Positions 58,314-64,000 of a DNA stretch of 64,000 nucleotides are shown here, in pieces. The DNA lies in assembly GCA_949358305.1 (NCBI GenBank), contig OX442317.1:3228186-3292185 (forward strand), read 5' to 3'. This stretch comes from Strigamia acuminata. Lineage: Eukaryota > Arthropoda > Chilopoda > Geophilomorpha > Linotaeniidae. Each line of letters starts with the position of its first letter. The stretch's first letter is position 1. Made by a program: the position numbers and the translations under genes. The notes below the pieces were generated by a model. That model was given only the letters and a program-made list of their open reading frames with translations. It was not told the origin of the DNA and did not search any database.

Positions 58314-60481
58314 TACAACTTCTGATGCCAGATTCCGAGTTTTTAACTTGTTTTGAGTTCCGTAAATGCTCTAATAGAATGTGTGATTATTATTACCTGT
58401 CTAAATAGACCAAAACAACTGAAACGTTTTATTTTATTCTTTTGAAAAATTTAATTCAATTTTTTTTGGTAAATTTAATTTTAATTTAATTGAAAAAAAT
58501 TTCACATTCTAAAATAATATTTGGAAGCTTAAATTGATAATTCCATAAAAAAAAATATGGTTGCTCACTTTGGACTATGGTAGAGTCTTCGTTTTCACTA
58601 ACAATGACAAAACTTGGTACCGTTGTAAAAACGCCATTTAAAGATTTTACAATCGACCCAAAGAACTGGACATTATCAATTTCACAAATTCTACATTTCT
58701 ACAGAAATAAAAACAACTCGATTATATAAAATGAGACATGTACAACAATAAATGTCACCTACTCTGGCATAACTGAAAACAATTTTGACGTCTCCTGATG
58801 GATTGTTTTCCGATTGCCAATATGTGGGTTTGCTATCGACAAGCTTATCTACTGAACAACTTATCTCTGCACAAACCACACTTTAAAACCCTAAAAGAAA
58901 CGTTAAAGAAATGTTAAAACACCAAAAACACATTCGGGGACAATGGTAGACAGCAAATAGGCGTGAAAATGATTTTAACTAATGGGACAATGTGCGAATT
59001 TGTAAAATATTGAAAATCTTACTGATTTGTCTATTTTATAGATGTGAAATGTTGTTGTTTGTAAGTGTTTATAATATTTGATACGAAAACCCCTAGTCGT
59101 ATGACACGCCTTTCCTATTACTCTATATCGGATTGGAATGTAAAATAGAATTGCCCAAAAAAGAATAATCAATAAAATTTAATTCATCACAGAACTAATT
59201 TTTTTTATCAGAAAAATTCTAGAAATCCTTTTGTAAATTACTGTTTAACAAAAAGATCTTGGCTATCAAATGATTAAATTTTAGAAATTACAGCTCTTCA
59301 GGAAAGCCAGCTCATAAAAAATGGGGTTGCTAAAGAAAAGAAGTACGGAGTAAATAGTATGGAAATTTGATCCATCAATATAAAAACTTGGGAAACATCA
59401 AGTAACTTATCTGATAAATTGAAAACGATAAAATCAATTTTATTTTCTAGTGCAAAGGTATTCCATCTTCATTTCCCGCTGCTTGTGAACATTTTATTAA
59501 CTGCAACCTTTAGAACTCTCAAATAAATAAAAATACAATAATAAATACCATTTTTACCTCCATTTTTTTTTACTTCATCATTGTGATAATGTGTAAAGAT
59601 GTTATATAGTTGCAAAATCAATTTTTTTTTCCAAGTTCAATAAATCGATATTTATGAGCTTTCATTTCATTAATAAATTTCTTCAAAGCTTTCATTTTTC
59701 TATTTCTATTGGATTTTCTTTTTTTCTTTTCAAGTTTTCTATTTAAAACCCAATTTTTATACAAAAACTCTCCGAGATGTTTTTAATATCCATTTATTAT
59801 GTCGTTGAACTTGACTTAAATGAACCACTATTGAATGAAAAAAATAAAATAAAATAAAATAAACATTCATTTTCAATTAGACGCTTTTTTGAGAAAGTCG
59901 AGCAAGCGATGATGCATTTCTTTTTATTACAAAAAGTAATAAATTTTTCGTATTGTTTTACAACAAAAAAATGTACAAAACAATAATAAAAAATAAAATA
60001 AAAAAAACATCAAAGAAATAAAAAAATAAAAATAATTGCTCTCTTTTTTCCTCATCAAATATAAATAAATAAAAAATTTCCTTTCCATCTCAGATAATTT
60101 TCCAAACTGCCACCATGATATGAATAAGATTAATCACAGGAAACGAATAAATATCTTCTGAAACTTAAATTTCACCAACCACCAGACCAGTTAAACCCTT
60201 ATTGACAACTCAGATTTAAATAAATAATACAATGTGTACACAACAGCTTAATTTGCACGTGTAATTCTGCACCGATTGTTTTGTGGCGAACCACAGATCG
60301 AAGTTAATGGAAGTTTGACCAATCGGGCAATATCAATTTTACTGACAATTTAATTTGTATCAAATAAAGAAATACCATTCACTGGTTTTTTAAATTCTGT
60401 AGATCAAGTGACGAGAGCAAAACCTTTTAATTTTCCGTCTTCGTGTCTACAATTTAAATTTGAAATAATTTATTTACAAAA
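58314..60481. other. AT-rich intergenic region
   Basis: No gene, RNA or ordered repeat recognised in about 2.1 kb of low-complexity AT-rich DNA. On the minus strand an AATAAA at about 60,464 serves the exon described next. Confidence 0.45.
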
Positions 60482-60686
60482 TCAATAGCAATCACAGCCA
60501 AAAGATGGCAGCACTTCCATCAGAGGCGCTTGGTTTCTCATGTTTCTTGCATCCATACATTTCATGCATTTGTAACATTCTTCACTGCAAAGGTCAAATG
60601 TAATTATTTTTGCAATGCAACAACATTCAGCAGTGTCAATACTTATTTCAAGGAAACACTCGAGTGAATTTAAAGTATAAAAATTA
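60482..60686 (-). CDS. Terminal exon of a cysteine-rich protein (partial)
   Basis: On the minus strand, after the acceptor tatcttttag, the frame reads NFYTLNSLECFLEISIDTAE, then CCCIAKIITFDLCSEECYKC, MKCMDAR and ends FGCDCY with TGA. That is 67 residues with ten Cys. An AATAAA lies about 20 bases past the stop, as for a real 3' end. The Cys spacing suggests a secreted disulfide-rich domain, but I do not recognise the family. No upstream exon is visible before the retroelement-like region at 60.8 kb, so it may be cut off from its gene or joined across a long intron. Confidence 0.5.
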
Positions 60687-60788
60687 CTAAAAGATAGAAA
60701 GAAAAAGCAAACAGAGACATCTTTTGGAGTTTCCTGTAAGCTTCAAATTCAGCAATTTACTTCCAAAGTTCTTAGTATCATTAAGGGT

Positions 60789-61419
60789 GTCACGGGTGAG
60801 CTTTCCCAATTCCTAAATTTCAATTTTATTCCTCACCTGTTCTCATTCTTAATTTATGCGCGCGACCTTGTCGCGGTTTTCATTTTAACCTCATTTGTTA
60901 ATTTGGGTCATGTGACAATCGATCAGCTGATCAATCGATCAGCTGACCGATTGTTATAAATATCGCGACGTGTCGATATTCCGACACTTCGCGACCAACT
61001 ACAATTTGGACCACAAGTCAACTTTATTTTCGCATCTAATTTTCCAACCGTGCTCGTTCTAACTCCCACCTTTTTATCCACCCGGTGACATTCGAAGCCC
61101 CCATTTGAGCTACCGAATTATCTGGATTTAGTCGATTTATTTCGTCCTAAACACATTTCGATAACACGAATCGAGTCGCAATAAATTTCAACGGAATTGG
61201 AGATTTCTAAATGACCGACACCCACGTTGAAGGTCATTCGTTTTGAAGAAATATCCGCGAACCTGCGAATGCGTGTTCAACACATGCATTGTTTGTAACG
61301 ACAGCGTTATAAACTTGGCGAGCTAGACAGGATTCTGCTTTATCGAGGGAACCAGCGAGATAGTTAGTATTCTCATTTTTCATTAATTATTATAATTTTC
61401 TTTTTCACGTTATTTCATC
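60789..61419 (+). promoter_or_regulatory. LTR-like promoter and leader of a gag-like ORF
   Basis: Begins tgtcacgggtgagc (TGT(C/T)ACG, a common LTR start). It has an inverted block of gatcagctga / tcagctgatc words at 60,919-60,950 and TATAAA at 60,955. The sequence tatccacccggtgacattcg near 61,075 could be an LTR end followed by a primer site, but I cannot prove it, and no second LTR is inside the window. Confidence 0.45.
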
Positions 61420-63555
61420 ATGGCGTCACCGTTAGAAGGTAATGGTATTTCATATACAGCTCTGAACCCTTTTGACATAAACGAGTTGGAATTATTGGAG
61501 GAAATGCGCGATAACAGAAGGCAAGCGCGAGCGACGACGGTTGTAAATGTTACAACTTCACCGTTGGTGACATTTTCAACCGACATATTAACAACAGTCG
61601 CGAGTCCAGCTAGCGCAAGGGTGCAACCAATGGTTGTGAACACAACAATGTCGCGAATGTCGCCGACTGAAACGGTCAGCGTGTCGTCGACACCACCAAT
61701 TGGTGATGGGGGGCAAACAAATCCTCAAGCATCATTTTTTGCCGGTCTGCGTACCGAATTTCAACAGTTTTTAAGGGATTGCAGGGAAAGCATTCTAACA
61801 CAGCCCGCTTCGCGTTCTCCTGGGTCCGTACATTCAGAGGGATATTCGGCAACCCGTGGCCAACAGACGAGTGGGAGGAAGACGTCTTCATTATTTGCAG
61901 AGCCTTCCACGGGCAGGACTCGAGCGGCAACAGCATCGCATCATCAAGCGAACACGGAGCCACGACATCGATCTGCGTCGACAAGCCATCCACGAGCGGG
62001 CATAGACAGAAATCAAGGACTTCCACGTGAACATGCTAAAAGCCCACCATCGCTTCAAAGTGCGCGCGATGACGCGTCTAAAGTTAATGAAGAAGTAATG
62101 TCATCAATTTTGTATTCAAAAATGAAGTATCCAAAGCCAGAGCCAGCAACTAAAGAACAGTTGTCGCTCCCATCTTTACCTGATTCGGATGACGTAGCTG
62201 GTCGTCGAAAATGGAAAGTGGAAAAAATTCCGCATTTTAATCCGGACAAGACAGACTTTGATACAGTGAATTCATTTTTGGCAGAGCTTTTTTCACACAT
62301 GTGGCAGGTGGGAGCTCCGGAGCGCGATTATTTAAAGGCTTATGCAGCCACTGCTTTAAAGGGTCGCGCGTTGACTTGGTGGACGACTATGAAACTTAAA
62401 CCCAAGACTTGGAAAGAGTTTGAAGTACTTTTCCGACAAACATATTCAATGAATACGGCCGCAGCGAATGCTAAATTGAGCCAACGCAAGCAAAGACCGG
62501 GCGAGTCTACAACTGCATTTTTGAGTGAAATTGCTCATTATTTGCAAATTGCAGGCTATAAAGAAAGAACACTAAGGTGGGAAAAGGCCCAAAATATGCT
62601 GCAAACGCAGGTAGTATTATTGATGCGAAATTGGGGAGTAAGTAGTCTTGAGAAGGCGATTCGAGTCGGAAATGATGTGGACAATAGGTTGCAACTTGAT
62701 TCATTGCGATCGCTCGAATTTAAGCAAAGTGGAATAGTAGATCAGGCCTTTATGCCCCTTCCTAAGGAGTATACTATTCCTACGATGCTGAAGCCTGTGG
62801 AAGAAGCTAAGGTGGAGAAGCCCAAATTTTCAACTTTTTCTAGATCTGGACAGTTTTCGCGACAGCAGCTTTCCAAACAAATTGCTGCGGTTCTGCTAGC
62901 AATGGAAGGCCAGCCGGAAGTTCCTCGCCCGTATGGAGCGGATGAGGAGTCGGAAAGTAGTGGATACGACCCAGAGGAAATCAAACAGGATGTGGCAGCA
63001 GCAGCTGTCAAAACGGAAACAAAGACGGCGGCCACGAAAAATGAAGTTAAAATCGCGACGACAAAACTTGAAGTTCCGTCAAACGTTCCAAAGGATCATG
63101 TTTGCTCGACTCGCATTACCACTTTCGATCCAACGCCATCGCCACCGGAATCGGTCAAGCGCCCAGATCACACAACCTGGCGCCGAACCAAGAAGAACCG
63201 CTGGTATATGGTCGAAAATGACACATGGCGTCCATTTTGCCTAATCTGTCCTATCCTTCGGAAGCGAGTGCACCCGCAAAATCCGCACTTTGGGAGTGAC
63301 TATTCTTCGGATTCCGGCAGGGCCAAACTCTTCCGGAAAATGTCCGGGGGAATGCTGAGAGTGCCGATAGACGACATTCGATTTTATGTCGTGGGTTTTT
63401 GTGCGGTTTGCGCCGTGTTTATTATTCGTACGAGATTTGGTATTTTCGCAGGGTTGTTGTCGCGCGAGATTCATCGAGGTAAAGCGAGTTCATCAACGAC
63501 CTCGCCGATGAATGTTGCTAAAAATCTGTGCAAGTGTTGTCAAATATTGCCGTGA
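61420..63555 (+). CDS. Gag-like protein (retroelement or domesticated)
   Basis: 711 codons from an ATG that follows tcatc. Residues ~1-240 are Ser/Thr/Arg-rich. Residues ~262-430 resemble a retrotransposon gag capsid domain (IPHFNPDKTDFDTVNSFLAE, AATALKGRALTWWTT, WKEFEVLFRQTYS, RPGESTTAFLSEIAHYL). There is no CCHC knuckle; only CLICPILRK near residue 607. Close to the C-terminus is a membrane-like segment, FYVVGFCAVCAVFII (residues ~655-670). No protease or RT is found before the window ends 445 bp later. It could be the gag of an element whose pol lies to the right, or a gag-derived host gene. Confidence 0.75.
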   Translation: MASPLEGNGISYTALNPFDINELELLEEMRDNRRQARATTVVNVTTSPLVTFSTDILTTVASPASARVQPMVVNTTMSRMSPTETVSVSSTPPIGDGGQTNPQASFFAGLRTEFQQFLRDCRESILTQPASRSPGSVHSEGYSATRGQQTSGRKTSSLFAEPSTGRTRAATASHHQANTEPRHRSASTSHPRAGIDRNQGLPREHAKSPPSLQSARDDASKVNEEVMSSILYSKMKYPKPEPATKEQLSLPSLPDSDDVAGRRKWKVEKIPHFNPDKTDFDTVNSFLAELFSHMWQVGAPERDYLKAYAATALKGRALTWWTTMKLKPKTWKEFEVLFRQTYSMNTAAANAKLSQRKQRPGESTTAFLSEIAHYLQIAGYKERTLRWEKAQNMLQTQVVLLMRNWGVSSLEKAIRVGNDVDNRLQLDSLRSLEFKQSGIVDQAFMPLPKEYTIPTMLKPVEEAKVEKPKFSTFSRSGQFSRQQLSKQIAAVLLAMEGQPEVPRPYGADEESESSGYDPEEIKQDVAAAAVKTETKTAATKNEVKIATTKLEVPSNVPKDHVCSTRITTFDPTPSPPESVKRPDHTTWRRTKKNRWYMVENDTWRPFCLICPILRKRVHPQNPHFGSDYSSDSGRAKLFRKMSGGMLRVPIDDIRFYVVGFCAVCAVFIIRTRFGIFAGLLSREIHRGKASSSTTSPMNVAKNLCKCCQILP

Positions 63556-64000
63556 TTCGATGGAATTTTTGTCAGACATTGGGAAATTTTTTTTGACTTG
63601 TCCAACGCGCCAGTAAATCGAGCGTCCACACGCGCCCACATGCGTGAACAGTGCACTCGCCCTCCCGCCCCGTCGGCGTAGGCGCCGGCCGTCCCCCCTC
63701 TCTCTCTCTCTCTCTCTTCCGCCCGTCACCGAATTTTGTCAATATCTGATAAATTTCCACAGAATTGCAGCGACATTGTACGGGATATTTCTGCCCGATT
63801 TGACGGACTTATGTAAAACATTGCTGAAATTCCGTGGAAATTTATAAAATATTGACAAAGGTTGGTGACCGACCCACGGCGCGTTGCGGCGCGGTCGGAG
63901 CACGCGACCCGATCCCCCCCTCCCCCCGTCCCCAAAAAACCACGCCTCGAGGAACCCCGAAGTTCGGTTTCCGACCGGGTCGCCTCTTGATCCGACCCGG
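63556..64000. other. 3' flank with CT repeat and foldback
   Basis: A (CT)n microsatellite lies at about 63,698-63,719. At 63,735-63,772 and 63,821-63,859 are inverted arms (ttttgtcaatatctgataaa and its near reverse complement) of about 38 bp with a few mismatches, a small foldback element. The last 150 bp are GC- and C-rich. Confidence 0.6.

Overview
The window is animal nuclear DNA. Genes are split by very short AT-rich introns, mostly 50-100 bp, with GT-AG junctions and one GC-AG. The gene content is metazoan: alpha-methylacyl-CoA racemase, an ethanolamine-kinase relative, ERCC6L/PICH and a full fibrillin. The compact introns and abundant transposable elements suggest a small-genome invertebrate, perhaps an ecdysozoan, but I cannot name the species.

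Layout. 1-6.7 kb is a tandem duplication. Copy A holds a racemase gene (AMACR, 5' end cut by the window) and a wrecked stub of a kinase gene. Copy B holds a complete AMACR and the complete kinase-like gene, whose catalytic residues are replaced. 7.2-14.9 kb has two broken DUF229 (sulfatase-like) fragments around a complete ERCC6L gene, a broken piece of the ATR kinase, a MULE-type transposase ORF and a TA-flanked MITE. 15-17.2 kb is repeat-rich and holds a second MITE. 17,207-28,985 is an apparently full-length Ty3/Gypsy LTR retrotransposon with no difference seen between its 631-bp LTRs. It has a tRNA-Pro-like PBS, gag, a textbook -1 frameshift signal, pol, and an unusual spliced third ORF in the env position. 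29-40.7 kb is repeats: a broken exportin-4-like fragment, hairpins, a 330-bp satellite made of inverted arms (about 14 units), and a perfect 12-bp G-rich minisatellite (139 units) sitting inside one satellite unit. 40,764-56,417 (minus strand) is a complete fibrillin gene of about 45 cbEGF, 7 TB and 2 hybrid domains with a furin-type C-terminal propeptide. One of its introns carries a 1.85-kb polypurine minisatellite and a third MITE type. 56.4-60.5 kb is mostly featureless apart from another MITE. 60.5-64 kb has a cysteine-rich terminal exon (minus) and a retroelement-like promoter region driving a 711-codon gag-like ORF.

Most notable: (1) the retrotransposon's combination of a canonical slippery heptamer plus 11-bp stem, a spliced third ORF with a frame change, and a PPT/LTR-start-like relic upstream of that ORF; (2) three MITEs sharing the ends TA-CCGTA...TACGG-TA but each filled with its own iterated motif; (3) a foldback repeat family that has expanded into a satellite, with a minisatellite replacing one arm segment; (4) a pseudokinase created within a duplicated neighbourhood. 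Host genes show no operon logic. The racemase, kinase, helicase and fibrillin act in peroxisomal/mitochondrial lipid metabolism, phospholipid metabolism, mitotic DNA bridges and extracellular matrix respectively.
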